Assembly (NCBI RefSeq): GCF_000757485.1
Contig: NZ_JPYO01000035.1
Span: 19,794-83,793, forward strand
Direction: 5' to 3'
Origin: Achromobacter sp. RTa
Lineage (GTDB): Bacteria > Pseudomonadota > Gammaproteobacteria > Burkholderiales > Burkholderiaceae_B
DNA: 64,000 bases
In this document: in pieces, positions 33,991-42,744 of the stretch
Numbering within the stretch: position 1 is the first letter of the stretch
Layout: every line of letters begins with the position of its first letter
The notes under the pieces: generated by a model
Databases searched by the model: none
The model's input: only the letters and a program-made list of their open reading frames with translations
Told to the model about the DNA's origin: nothing
Made by a program: the position numbers and the translations under genes

Positions 33991-35238
33991 CTACGCCCGT
34001 TCGCGCCTGTTTTCATGGCACAGCGCGATGAGCCATGCCAATAGCGTTACGTATAAAGAGACATTCTGCATCGAGCGGAACATCAACTCCGTGAGGCCGA
34101 AAATCGCGAATCCCACGGAAACCGCCGTGCCCATGGCGGCGGCAACGCGTATTTCAGGCGCGTTGGCCATGGTGAGCCGCCGCAGGAAAAAGCAGGCCGG
34201 CGCGGCATAAAGCAGTATCAGGGCCAGGCCGCCCGCGATGCCATAGCTGCTAAGCATGTGCAGCATGTCATTGTGGGGTTCGCCGAAATCCTTCGCGACG
34301 AAAGGAGAAACGACGCCGCTTGCCACTCGCGCCTGGAGTTCCGGGGCGAACCGCGCGGGGGATCCAAGGCCGAAAGCGGGTTCCGCTTCGATCATCTCGA
34401 GGCTGGCTCTCCACAGCTGCAGCCGGATGCAGACCGAAGTGTCGGCCGTGGCATTGGCGCCGTGGCATTCCCGCAGTTCGTGGACGCCCTGCTGCACGCG
34501 GTTCCGCAGGGCGTCGTTCGTGGCTCCCAACGCGACAAGCACGGCAACGCCCGCGACCAGCAGGCCAAATGCGCGCAACGGGCGCCGCATGTGGCCGAAT
34601 AGCCACATCCCGACGAACAGGAACAAGGGGATCGCCATCCATCCCGTGCGCGTCTGCGTCAGTATGAAGCCCGCGAAGACCCAGACGACGGTAATCGTCT
34701 TGAAGTACTTCTCCAGCCGGGGGCGGCGCAACAGCGTCCATCCCAGGCCGTACAGCGTAATGAACAGCCAAAGCAGCGTCAGGTTGCCATAGCCCACGGC
34801 GTTGTACTGCGGCGTGGCGGGGCGGTTCCATGCCGGAAGGGCCAGCCAGAAAACGATACCAGCGGCTGCCCATCCGGCTGCCGCGATTCCCCAGTAGGCA
34901 TTGCGCAGCCGTGCCGAAGGGATGCTCAGCAATGCGCCTAGCATGATGGGAAAGCCGAGGCTGATCCGCAGGCCCCGTTCCAGAGAGGGGCCGTGGAGGG
35001 AGCCATGCGCAATCTGACTGAGCGCGATGGCGCACAACGGCACAGCCATGGCGCCTATGACCACGCGATAATCCTTCAGGACGCACAGCGTTGCCCGCAA
35101 CCCCCCGTCGCGCGTCAGGCAGCGGAACAGGCAGAACAGAAGGATCACATAAAATAGCGCGCTACCGCCGCCGACGGTCATGGCGGCGATCGGCATGGCT
35201 CCCAGCAACGTTGGAAGGATCAGAGGCAGGGAGGGCAT
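33991..35238 (-). CDS. waaL: O-antigen ligase-like membrane protein
   Basis: 415 residues with about eleven spans and one large soluble loop after residue 240. The Wzy_C/RfaL region contains LTQTRTGWMAIPLFLFVGMW and, in the loop, GLGSPARFAP then FGEPHNDMLHMLSSYGIAGGL, with the conserved Arg and His of ligases. It is divergent from the O-antigen locus starting at 35889, which supports ligation of O-polysaccharide to lipid A-core on the periplasmic face. A Wzy polymerase is a formal alternative, but the ABC export genes make a ligase more likely. Confidence 0.85.
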   Translation of the reverse strand: MPSLPLILPTLLGAMPIAAMTVGGGSALFYVILLFCLFRCLTRDGGLRATLCVLKDYRVVIGAMAVPLCAIALSQIAHGSLHGPSLERGLRISLGFPIMLGALLSIPSARLRNAYWGIAAAGWAAAGIVFWLALPAWNRPATPQYNAVGYGNLTLLWLFITLYGLGWTLLRRPRLEKYFKTITVVWVFAGFILTQTRTGWMAIPLFLFVGMWLFGHMRRPLRAFGLLVAGVAVLVALGATNDALRNRVQQGVHELRECHGANATADTSVCIRLQLWRASLEMIEAEPAFGLGSPARFAPELQARVASGVVSPFVAKDFGEPHNDMLHMLSSYGIAGGLALILLYAAPACFFLRRLTMANAPEIRVAAAMGTAVSVGFAIFGLTELMFRSMQNVSLYVTLLAWLIALCHENRRERA

Positions 35239-35888
35239 GGTCGAAAACCCGGCGGGGCCAGGCGTGTGATTGTGAGGCGGTCGCTTCAGGCGGCGATTAA
35301 TAGTCGAAACAAATCAATCGGCTGATTTCTATAGAGAATTTCTGCGCGCTGGAATGTAACGGCAAGAATGTTACACCGTTTTTGTTTTGTTGCGATCCTG
35401 GCCCGCCCATGGCCTCGCGTCAGATCGATTTAGCCCGTCCCCAATAACGGCCGCATGACGTTTTTGTTGTAGCGCGGTGACAGCGGCTCGTAAGGGCCGC
35501 TTTCGCGTTTCTCAATTTTTAGCGGGCTCAGCCGTTAATTAGGGCGTGACAGGCGTCCGGGCACTTCTTCGTCCCTGAATTCCTGAAGGATTTCTTCCCA
35601 AGTATCTACGCCTTATTACGTCCCTGCGTCAGGGCGAAAGTGCGATAATTGGCGCCGTTGCCGTGGGTTGGCGATGGCGGGGCGCGGGCGGACAAGTCGA
35701 GCGCGAAGCGCCGCCACCCTGCAAACAGATCTTTCGCCAGCGCGGCAAGAAAGTGGTTAAAAGGTTTGCGGTATGGTGCGATCTTCCTGTTAAGCGTAGT
35801 TAAAGGCTAAGCCGCTGATCCAAGTGGAAAATCAGCCTGGCCGGCCAGACATTAAAAATCCATCATATAACGGCGCTTAAATAAAAAA
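35239..35888. other. 650-base intergenic region driving the O-antigen locus
   Basis: No coding frame is supported. The region is less GC-rich than its surroundings. It holds the inverted repeat TGTAAC-9-GTTACA at 35355-35375 followed by T-rich sequence, an AGCGGC-8-GCCGCT hairpin near 35495, and an imperfect ops-like motif at 35767. It must contain the promoters of both waaL (leftward) and the polysaccharide operon (rightward), with a long untranslated leader for the latter. Confidence 0.55.
35767..35779 (+). promoter_or_regulatory. Imperfect ops/JUMPstart-like motif
   Basis: TGCGGTATGGTGC compares with the ops element GGCGGTAGCGTGC at 10 of 13 positions, 110 bases upstream of the first polysaccharide gene, where such RfaH-recruitment elements usually lie. 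Three mismatches fall partly in the conserved core, so this is tentative. Confidence 0.25.
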
Positions 35889-37016
35889 ATGCTTTATTTG
35901 CTTGTGGCGTTTATCGTCTCCCTGGTTTTTACGTTGTTGGTTTTGCGGTTTAACGCTGTGCATGGAAAGTTCACCGCCGACCACGACACCAAGGGAGTGC
36001 AAAAGTACCACGACAAACCAGTGCCGCGGATAGGAGGGGTGTCGCTTGTATTTGCGATGTCCTGTATTTTCGTGCTGGCAACCATACGCGAACCGACCTT
36101 GAGCCATGAGCCCCTGACTTTGCTGGCGGTGGCGATGCCCGCGTTTCTCGGCGGGCTGGTCGAAGACATCACAAAGCGCGTGCGCGTATTGCAGCGGCTG
36201 GCCTTGGCGATGATATCCGGCATGGCGGCCTATTATTTTCTGGGCGCGACACTTACTCGGCTGGATATCTACGGGATCGACTGGCTTTTGCAGTTCGGCC
36301 CGATTTCCTTCGTGGTCACGGCGTTTGCCATCGCCGGCGCGGCCAATGCCATTAATATCATCGACGGGTACAACGGTTTGGCGGCGGTGGTCTCGGCAAT
36401 GATTTTCGCGGGATTTTCCTACGTTGCCTACTATCTTGGCGACCGGTTGCTGCTCGTCACCTGTGTCGGAATGATCGGCGCCATTCTCGGCTTCCTGCTG
36501 TGGAATTATCCGCGTGGCTTGATTTTTCTCGGGGATGGCGGAGCCTATTTCATCGGATTCATGATCGGCACGGTTTCGGTGCTTCTGCTGGCGCGGCACC
36601 CTTATGTTTCTGCCTGGTTTCCGCTATTGCTGTGTATATATCCCGTGTTTGAAACCCTGTTCTCCATTTACCGGAAAAAATGGCTGAGGGGTATTTCTCC
36701 GGGCGCTCCGGACGGCGTGCACCTGCATATGCTCATTTATAAGCGCGTGGTGCGCTGGGCCGTGGGTTCCCGCGAGTCGCGGCACCGGAATCAGCGCAAT
36801 TCCATGACGTCGCCGTATCTTTGGCTGCTGTCGTCGATGGCCGTCATCCCGGCGGTCCTGTTCTGGCAGATGCCCTATGTGTTGATGGCATGCGCCGCGG
36901 CGTTCTCCGTGACGTATGTCCTGCTGTACCGGAAGCTGGTGCTGTTCCGCATGCCTCGGTGGATGATTCTCAAGAAGCGCGGCCGCCACGGCTCCAGCCG
37001 CTCCATGCGCAAATGA
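35889..37016 (+). CDS. WecA/MraY-family undecaprenyl-phosphate sugar-phosphate transferase
   Basis: 375 residues, about eleven membrane spans. Family motifs: NAINIIDGYNGLAAV (the NxxNxxDGxxGL motif), LIFLGDGGAYFIGFM, and the cytoplasmic loop ISPGAPDGVHLHMLIYKRVV with its His cluster. Transfers a sugar-1-phosphate, probably GlcNAc-1-P or a relative, to undecaprenyl phosphate, starting O-antigen assembly at the inner membrane. The next gene overlaps by four bases (ATGA). It is the first gene of the polysaccharide locus. Base composition is less GC-rich than flanking housekeeping genes. Confidence 0.9.
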   Translation: MLYLLVAFIVSLVFTLLVLRFNAVHGKFTADHDTKGVQKYHDKPVPRIGGVSLVFAMSCIFVLATIREPTLSHEPLTLLAVAMPAFLGGLVEDITKRVRVLQRLALAMISGMAAYYFLGATLTRLDIYGIDWLLQFGPISFVVTAFAIAGAANAINIIDGYNGLAAVVSAMIFAGFSYVAYYLGDRLLLVTCVGMIGAILGFLLWNYPRGLIFLGDGGAYFIGFMIGTVSVLLLARHPYVSAWFPLLLCIYPVFETLFSIYRKKWLRGISPGAPDGVHLHMLIYKRVVRWAVGSRESRHRNQRNSMTSPYLWLLSSMAVIPAVLFWQMPYVLMACAAAFSVTYVLLYRKLVLFRMPRWMILKKRGRHGSSRSMRK

Positions 37017-38137
37017 TATTTTTTATCCGCTCGTACATTGCCGACTTCGACGCGCGCATGGGAAAGTACTTCGACGCCTTGAGCGAGGCGGGCGTAGGAT
37101 TCCGCTTCATCGGCTGGAACAAGGACGGGCGCCAGGTGCCGGACCGTCCCGGCTTTCATTATTTTTCCAGGCGCGCCAGGCTGGGCGCCGGATGGCGAAA
37201 CGCCGTCGCGCTGCTGCAGTGGAATACCCATGTTTTCCGGCGCCTCGTGAAAGAGCGCCGCAGCGTCAGCGTCGTGCATGCGGTCGATCTGGACGCCGGG
37301 TTTTCCAGCTGGCTGTTTTGCCTGATGTTCAGGCGTCCGTTAGTGCTGGATCTGTACGATAAATACACGGCCGTGCGCGGCATTGGGGGGTTTGCGGGCA
37401 AGGCCCTGGATTTCCTGGAGCGGACGATCGCCAGATCGGCCGCGCTGACCATCATCGCAAGCGCTGACCGTTTTTCCCAGCATGGGCTGGAACCCGGCGA
37501 TTCCAAGGTGCTGGTGCTGGAAAACGTTCCCAGCGCAGCGGTGGCGCCGCTTGTGCCCTGGCAGGCGAAAAAGCCCTGGAACATCGGCTATTTCGGCGTT
37601 CTCGAGTCGCGCCATCGCGGCCTGGAAGACCTGCTCGCGGCGTGCCGCGGGCGCCCGGACGTGCGGCTGCACGTCGCCGGCTATGGCCATTTGGCGCCCC
37701 AGTTTTCGGCGGCGGCGGAGGCCGGTTCGAACGTGCACTATTACGGTGCCATGGAAAGCGAGGCGGGCCTGGGGCTGATGGCGAAGATGGATGTCATCGT
37801 GGGTATGTACTACCTGTCCGTTCCCAACCACCGATATGCTTCTCCCAACAAGTACTACGAGCACCTGATGCTGGGCCGGCCCCTCCTGACGACGGCGGGA
37901 ACTCCGCCTGGCGCCCGGGTCGAGCAGGACGTTTCGGGCTGGGCGGTGGCCGAGGGCGAGGCATCGCTGACGCAATGGCTCGATGGGCTGGATCCCGAAG
38001 CGGTGATGAAGCGCGGCCGCCGCGCCGCCCAGGTGTGGGATGAGCGCTACGCTTCGTATTACCGGTCGCACTATTGTGGCGAGTACGTGATGCGGATAAG
38101 AATGCTGTGCAAAGGCGGGCGACAAGATGGCCGATGA
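37013..38137 (+). CDS. Glycosyltransferase, GT-B fold (GT4-like)
   Basis: 374 residues starting with ATGA overlap to the WecA-like gene. The N-terminal domain has a short donor of the form MIFFIRSYIADFDARMGKYF. The C-terminal domain has the interdomain NIGYFGVLESRHRGLEDLL and LHVAGYGHLAPQF elements and a YASPNKYYEHLMLGRPLLTT segment that replaces the usual EPFGL motif. This points to a retaining GT4-type enzyme of O-antigen assembly. Sugar donor unknown. It overlaps the next gene by 11 bases. Confidence 0.83.
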   Translation: MIFFIRSYIADFDARMGKYFDALSEAGVGFRFIGWNKDGRQVPDRPGFHYFSRRARLGAGWRNAVALLQWNTHVFRRLVKERRSVSVVHAVDLDAGFSSWLFCLMFRRPLVLDLYDKYTAVRGIGGFAGKALDFLERTIARSAALTIIASADRFSQHGLEPGDSKVLVLENVPSAAVAPLVPWQAKKPWNIGYFGVLESRHRGLEDLLAACRGRPDVRLHVAGYGHLAPQFSAAAEAGSNVHYYGAMESEAGLGLMAKMDVIVGMYYLSVPNHRYASPNKYYEHLMLGRPLLTTAGTPPGARVEQDVSGWAVAEGEASLTQWLDGLDPEAVMKRGRRAAQVWDERYASYYRSHYCGEYVMRIRMLCKGGRQDGR

Positions 38138-38909
38138 GACTCTCCCGATTGTCTCGGTGGTTATGCCTGCCTACAATGCCCGGCGGTTCATCGGCGACGC
38201 CATCCAGTCCGTGCTGAGCCAGACGTACGCCTCATGGCAACTGATCGTGGTCGACGACGCTTCCACGGACGATACGCCGGAGATCGTCAAGGCGCTGCAG
38301 GCGGTAGACCAACGGATCCATTACGAGCGCAACCCAAGCAATATGGGCGTGGTTCGTACCCGGAATCGCGCCTTGGATCTGGCCCAGGGGAGGTACGTTG
38401 CATTCCTGGATGCGGATGACGTCTGGGCGCCCGAAAAGCTGGCGCGCCAGGTCTCGTTCATGGAGGCGACGGGGGTTTCGGTCTCCTACGGCGACTATTT
38501 CCGGATCGACGGGGACGGCCGGACCGTCGGCAAGGTGCAGGCGCCGGCCAGCCTGTGCTACGAAGATATGCTGAAATCCAATTTCATCGGCAATCTGACG
38601 GGCATATTCCGCCGAGCGGACCTGGCCGACCTGAGGTTCGAGAACATCAAGCACGAGGATTACGTCTTCTGGCTCAGGGCGCTGAACAGGGTAGGCCAGG
38701 CCCGCGCCACGCCATCCAGCGAGCCCCTGGCAAGTTATCGCGTAAGCGCGGATTCATTGTCTGCGAACAAGTTCAAGGCGGTCCGCTGGCAATGGACCAT
38801 TTACCGGTCGGTGCTTGGGCTATCCGTCTTGCGCAGCGCTTCCTGCTTCATCTGGTACGCATGGTTCGCGGTCATGAAGCGTGGCGTATGGCAGAAATTC
38901 AATCGATGA
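38127..38909 (+). CDS. Family 2 glycosyltransferase (GT-A)
   Basis: 260 residues. The opening IVSVVMPAYNARRFIGDAIQSV, the nucleotide-binding LIVVDDASTDDTPEIV and the DXD-like FLDADDVWAPEKLARQ are classical GT2 motifs. The acceptor-side EDYVFWLRALN is also typical of this subgroup. Inverting sugar transfer to a lipid-linked O-antigen intermediate on the cytoplasmic side is expected. The gene overlaps the previous one and precedes the Wzm gene by 23 bases. Confidence 0.9.
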   Translation: MADETLPIVSVVMPAYNARRFIGDAIQSVLSQTYASWQLIVVDDASTDDTPEIVKALQAVDQRIHYERNPSNMGVVRTRNRALDLAQGRYVAFLDADDVWAPEKLARQVSFMEATGVSVSYGDYFRIDGDGRTVGKVQAPASLCYEDMLKSNFIGNLTGIFRRADLADLRFENIKHEDYVFWLRALNRVGQARATPSSEPLASYRVSADSLSANKFKAVRWQWTIYRSVLGLSVLRSASCFIWYAWFAVMKRGVWQKFNR

Positions 38910-38932
38910 AATCAATTTAGGAACCATTGCGC

Positions 38933-39760
38933 GTGTCTCAAAAAACAAAACACAGTGCATCCCCGCTGTCGCTATTGCAGAGCCTGGCCAGGAACCGCCA
39001 GCTGACATGGAACCTCATCAAGCGGGAGGTCGTGGGCCGTTACCGCGGTTCGGCCCTGGGCTTGCTCTGGTCATTCTTCAATCCTGTCTTCATGCTGTTG
39101 GTCTACACCTTCGTCTTCAGCGTGGTGTTCAAGGCGAGGTGGCCCGGCGGATCCGAGTCCAAGGCCGAATTCGCCCTGGTGCTGTTCGCCGGCCTGATCG
39201 TATTCAATATGTTCGCCGAGTGCATCAATCGGGCTCCTTCGCTGATCCTCGGCAATGTGAACTACGTGAAGAAGGTCGTTTTTCCCCTGGAAACGCTGCC
39301 CTGCGTGTCCTTGGGCGCGGCCCTTTTCCATATGTTGATCAGCCTGCTGGTATGGGTGATCTTCTATTTGTTCCTGTTCGGAATCCCGCACTGGACGGTG
39401 CTGCTCTTTCCGTTGGTGATACTGCCGCTGGCAATCATCACGTTGGGCTTCAGCTGGTTCCTGGCGGCGCTGGGGGTGTATCTGCGCGACGTCACGCAGT
39501 TCATCACGATCGTCACGACCGTTCTCATGTTTCTTTCGCCGATCTTCTATTCGGCTGAGGCGCTTCCGGAACGATTCCGCGCTTTCCTGCACATCAGCCC
39601 GCTGACCCTCATCATCGAGCAGAGCCGCAACGTGCTGTTCTGGGGCAAGTCCATAGACTGGGGCCTCTGGGCGATTTACATGGCGGTGGCATTGGTGGTC
39701 GCCGCACTTGGTTATTCGTGGTTCCAAAAAACGAGGAAGGGGTTTGCCGATGTTCTCTGA
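38933..39760 (+). CDS. wzm: O-antigen ABC exporter permease (Wzm)
   Basis: 275 residues, six membrane spans in the ABC-2 pattern. The N-terminal LTWNLIKREVVGRYRGSALG amphipathic segment and the closing PLTLIIEQSRNVLFWGKSIDW are characteristic of polysaccharide exporters of the TagG/KpsM/Wzm type. I chose the GTG at 38933 because an AGGAA sits 9 bases upstream; a TTG at 38927 is too close to it. With Wzt it moves the complete undecaprenyl-linked O-polysaccharide across the inner membrane. It overlaps wzt by 11 bases. Confidence 0.92.
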   Translation: MSQKTKHSASPLSLLQSLARNRQLTWNLIKREVVGRYRGSALGLLWSFFNPVFMLLVYTFVFSVVFKARWPGGSESKAEFALVLFAGLIVFNMFAECINRAPSLILGNVNYVKKVVFPLETLPCVSLGAALFHMLISLLVWVIFYLFLFGIPHWTVLLFPLVILPLAIITLGFSWFLAALGVYLRDVTQFITIVTTVLMFLSPIFYSAEALPERFRAFLHISPLTLIIEQSRNVLFWGKSIDWGLWAIYMAVALVVAALGYSWFQKTRKGFADVL

Positions 39761-41045
39761 GAAAGTCATTTCCGTAGAGAACGTCTCCAAGCGCTTCGAG
39801 ATGTACTCGCAGCCGCGAGATCGTTTGCTGCAATTCCTGTCGTTTGGCCGGCGCCAGTATTTCAAGGAATTCTGGGCGCTGCGCAATATCTCGCTCGATG
39901 TCAAAAAGGGCGAAACGGTCGGTATTCTCGGGCGTAATGGCAGCGGCAAGAGCACCTTGCTGCAGATTATTGCCGGCACGCTCGCGCCCACGATGGGCGA
40001 AGCGACGGTCAATGGCAAGCTTGCCGCCTTGCTGGAATTGGGTTCAGGGTTCAATCCGGAATTCTCGGGGCGCGAAAACGTTTACCTGAACGGCTCCATC
40101 CTGGGTTTCTCCAAAGAGCAGATGGACGAGCGGATCGACGAGATCATCGCCTTTGCCGACATCGGCGAGCACCTGGAGCAGCCGGTAAAAACCTACTCCA
40201 GCGGCATGTATGTGCGTCTGGCATTCGCGGTGCAGGCGTGTGTCCAGCCCGACGTGCTGATCGTCGACGAGGCATTGTCTGTCGGCGACGAGAAATTCCA
40301 GCGCAAGTGCTTCGACTACATCGAACGGCTGAGGACGGGCGGCTGCGCCATTTTGATTGTCACCCATTCGACTTCCACCGTTGAGAAGTTCTGCCAGCGC
40401 GCGGCGTTGCTTCATCGAGGCGAATTGCATGGGCTGGGGCCCGCCAAAGAGGTGGTCGACCAGTATCACGCGTTGCTCTATTCCGATGAGCGCGCCTACT
40501 TGCGCTACCTGAACGCCAACGTATCCGCGGGCGAAGCGGCCGCCGAAGAACAAAAGGCGGGACCTGAAACTGAAGCGGCGGCTGCGAGCCCGCAGGAGGA
40601 AGACGCTCCGGGCATGCGCGCCTTGATACGCGGCTGGCGCGCGTTGGACGCCGAGGGCCAGCAATGCGAGGCCTTTCAGATCGGCGAGAAGGCGCGGATC
40701 GAAGTCGACGTGGAGGTTTTCGCGCCGATCTCGAAGATGCAGGCCGGCATGCTCATCCGCACGGTGGAAGGTGTTTCGGCTTTCGGCACCAGCACGCTAT
40801 ACCACGATTCCAGCTATGTAGATGCCAAGCCCGGAGATCGCCTGCGGGTGGTGTTCGATGTGGAGCTGGCGCTTTGCGAGGGAAACTATTTTGTCACGCT
40901 CGCCATAGCGGAAGAGGTGACCAGGGCCGACATGGATTATCTCGACCGGAAGACCGACGTCATTATTCTGAAGGTGAGCGATCGCCGCACTTTGGGTAGC
41001 GGCATTGCCGCCCTTCCCTCGAACGCCAGGGTTGAAAAGCTGTGA
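39750..41045 (+). CDS. wzt: O-antigen ABC exporter ATPase with C-terminal carbohydrate-binding domain (Wzt)
   Basis: 431 residues. The nucleotide-binding domain (about 1-245) has Walker A GRNGSGKSTLL, signature YSSGMYVRLAFA and Walker B VLIVDEAL. An Ala/Glu-rich linker near residue 265-290 is followed by a beta-rich domain from about 290 to the end (ALIRGWRALDAEGQQCEAF, then VFAPISKMQAGMLIRTVEG and VSAFGTSTLYHDSS). This is the Wzt_C domain, which in characterised systems recognises the modified non-reducing end of the O-antigen. The Wzt_C domain suggests that the exported chain is capped. It overlaps the following glycosyltransferase by four bases. Confidence 0.93.
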   Translation: MFSEKVISVENVSKRFEMYSQPRDRLLQFLSFGRRQYFKEFWALRNISLDVKKGETVGILGRNGSGKSTLLQIIAGTLAPTMGEATVNGKLAALLELGSGFNPEFSGRENVYLNGSILGFSKEQMDERIDEIIAFADIGEHLEQPVKTYSSGMYVRLAFAVQACVQPDVLIVDEALSVGDEKFQRKCFDYIERLRTGGCAILIVTHSTSTVEKFCQRAALLHRGELHGLGPAKEVVDQYHALLYSDERAYLRYLNANVSAGEAAAEEQKAGPETEAAAASPQEEDAPGMRALIRGWRALDAEGQQCEAFQIGEKARIEVDVEVFAPISKMQAGMLIRTVEGVSAFGTSTLYHDSSYVDAKPGDRLRVVFDVELALCEGNYFVTLAIAEEVTRADMDYLDRKTDVIILKVSDRRTLGSGIAALPSNARVEKL

Positions 41046-42622
41046 GCGACGGTCTTCATTCTCTCCTCATCGTGACCCAGAGTTTCGAGGTCGGCGGCCT
41101 GGAAACGTACATCGCTGGACAAGTGCGGGTCATGGCTGCCCAAGGTTGGGCGATCCACATGGCCTGCGGGTCGGAGCCGGCGGAGGAATTCCTTCCGCCA
41201 GGCCTTTCTTCGGTAACGGGGGGCTTGAACCTGGGCCCGGGCGCGACCGCGGCCGATCTGGTGGCGACGGTCGAATCATTGCGTTCGATCATTCGTGAAC
41301 ATGCCGTGACGCATGTGCACGGGCATCCGTTTACCAGTGTGTTTCCGGCGATGCTGGCCGCGGCGCTGGAACGCGTGCCATTCATGCTTACCCTGCATGG
41401 CCCGGCGTCGTTGAGCGCGGGATACGGCCCCATCAACGATTTTCTTCTTACTTCCCTGGCGTTGCCCCTGTCCCAAGGCGTGATCGCCGTATCCGACGAG
41501 GTCATGGAACTGGCGGCCCCGTACGTGAGCGGCGATGCACTGCGCCTGCAAAGCAACGCAATCGATTTTTCCAAGTTCGGGCAATCTGCTTCGTCGGCGC
41601 CCGAGGGCGCACCGTGGTTGGTCGTCAGCCGGCTCGACGGCCTGAAGATCCCGGGAATCCGGGCGTTCGTCAACCAGGCGAACACGCTGGGGCTTGGAGG
41701 GGTGGATATCGTCGGAGATGGGCCGGGGCGGGAGACGCTGCAGGAATGGTTGGAGCAAGACGGCGTCGGCCATGTCGTGCGTTTCCTGGGCGCAAGATCC
41801 GATGTGCCGGACCTTATGCGTTCCTGCGCGGGCGTGGCGGGCATGGGCAGGGTTCTGCTGGAAGGCGTGGCGAGCGGCAAGCCGGTCTGTGTGGTGGGAT
41901 ATGACGGCGTGAAGGGCTTGCTCGATGCCGACCTGTTCCGGCGCGCGGCGTATGCAAACTTCTCCGGACGCAATTTGCCGAACGTGGATGCCCAGGGGCT
42001 GGCGCGCCAGTTCGAGCGTGCGCCGGCCGGAGCGGCCGAGTTGGCGGATATCGCGTTGCAACAACACTCCGAAGATCGGACTTGGTCCGTTTTTGCCAAA
42101 CGTATCACTTCGTTTACTTGCAACGCACATTCTCCGATTCGAGCGGTATATAGTGTGCTTCGGTCGGAAGATGCGATAGCATCGCCGGGGCCATATCTGG
42201 CGTCTGAAAACCTGTTCTACCAAATTGGGCGGGTGTTGCATGGCAGTACATTTTTTTCGCCAGCGACAGCCGCCAGCTATGCGTTTTATGAAGCGCGCAT
42301 TCGCGCTCTCCGGGATGTGGACTGGCACGAAGAGGCAGGAGCATCCGCCATGCGGATAATGCAGGTATCCGAGACTTCTTCCCTCGAAACCAAGGCGGCC
42401 GTATCGCAGGTAGACACACACACTGTCAAGGATATGGAACGGATATCCGGCGAGTTGCAGCGGCTAAGCGCACAGTGCGACCAGCATCGTGATGAGCTGG
42501 CCAAGGCAGTGAAGGTTTTTGAGGACGCGGCCGAGGAAATCGCCACGTGCCTGCAGCAGCCCAGAACCTGGCGGCAGCGCATATCTGATGTTGTGCGGGG
42601 TTTTTCCGCGCGCGACCGATGA
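41042..42622 (+). CDS. Glycosyltransferase with C-terminal coiled-coil extension
   Basis: 526 residues, starting from a GTG that overlaps the wzt stop. Residues 1-330 are GT-B (GT4-like): SFEVGGLETYIAGQVRVMA, LTLHGPASLSAGYG, then WLVVSRLDGLKIPGIRAF and VDIVGDGPGRETLQEWL, ending in GMGRVLLEGVASGKPVCVVG. Residues 420-500 are rich in charged heptads (TVKDMERISGELQRLSAQ and DELAKAVKVFEDAAEEIATC) and look like a coiled coil. Such extensions are unusual for plain GT4 enzymes. Sugar specificity unknown. A terminator hairpin follows its stop. Confidence 0.83.
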   Translation: MSDGLHSLLIVTQSFEVGGLETYIAGQVRVMAAQGWAIHMACGSEPAEEFLPPGLSSVTGGLNLGPGATAADLVATVESLRSIIREHAVTHVHGHPFTSVFPAMLAAALERVPFMLTLHGPASLSAGYGPINDFLLTSLALPLSQGVIAVSDEVMELAAPYVSGDALRLQSNAIDFSKFGQSASSAPEGAPWLVVSRLDGLKIPGIRAFVNQANTLGLGGVDIVGDGPGRETLQEWLEQDGVGHVVRFLGARSDVPDLMRSCAGVAGMGRVLLEGVASGKPVCVVGYDGVKGLLDADLFRRAAYANFSGRNLPNVDAQGLARQFERAPAGAAELADIALQQHSEDRTWSVFAKRITSFTCNAHSPIRAVYSVLRSEDAIASPGPYLASENLFYQIGRVLHGSTFFSPATAASYAFYEARIRALRDVDWHEEAGASAMRIMQVSETSSLETKAAVSQVDTHTVKDMERISGELQRLSAQCDQHRDELAKAVKVFEDAAEEIATCLQQPRTWRQRISDVVRGFSARDR

Positions 42623-42630
42623 GCTTCCAT

Positions 42631-42651
42631 GCCGGAAACGTATTTTCCGGC
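42631..42651 (+). terminator. Intrinsic terminator inside the O-antigen locus
   Basis: GCCGGAAA and TTTCCGGC pair around a CGTAT loop, followed by TTTGCATTTATTT. It lies 8 bases past the stop at 42622, and divides the locus into two transcription units. Confidence 0.72.
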
Positions 42652-42687
42652 TTTGCATTTATTTAGGGTCGATTTTTCTGGTCTTAT

Positions 42688-42693
42688 TATAAT
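42688..42693 (+). promoter_or_regulatory. Probable -10 element of the second O-antigen transcription unit
   Basis: A perfect TATAAT in an AT-rich island, 57 bases before the next start codon and shortly after the terminator. No good -35 hexamer is present at 17 bases, so it may need an activator. Confidence 0.45.
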
Positions 42694-42744
42694 TAGTAAT
42701 GGATTTTCCGGGCGCGGCCCTGGCCGCCGGGAAAACAAAATATC

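Noticed and set aside
35355-35375. TGTAAC-9-GTTACA as a terminator for waaL or as an attachment site
   Set aside because: It lies upstream of waaL, so it cannot end waaL, and six-base arms are too short for an attachment site call. Kept only as a note in the intergenic entry.
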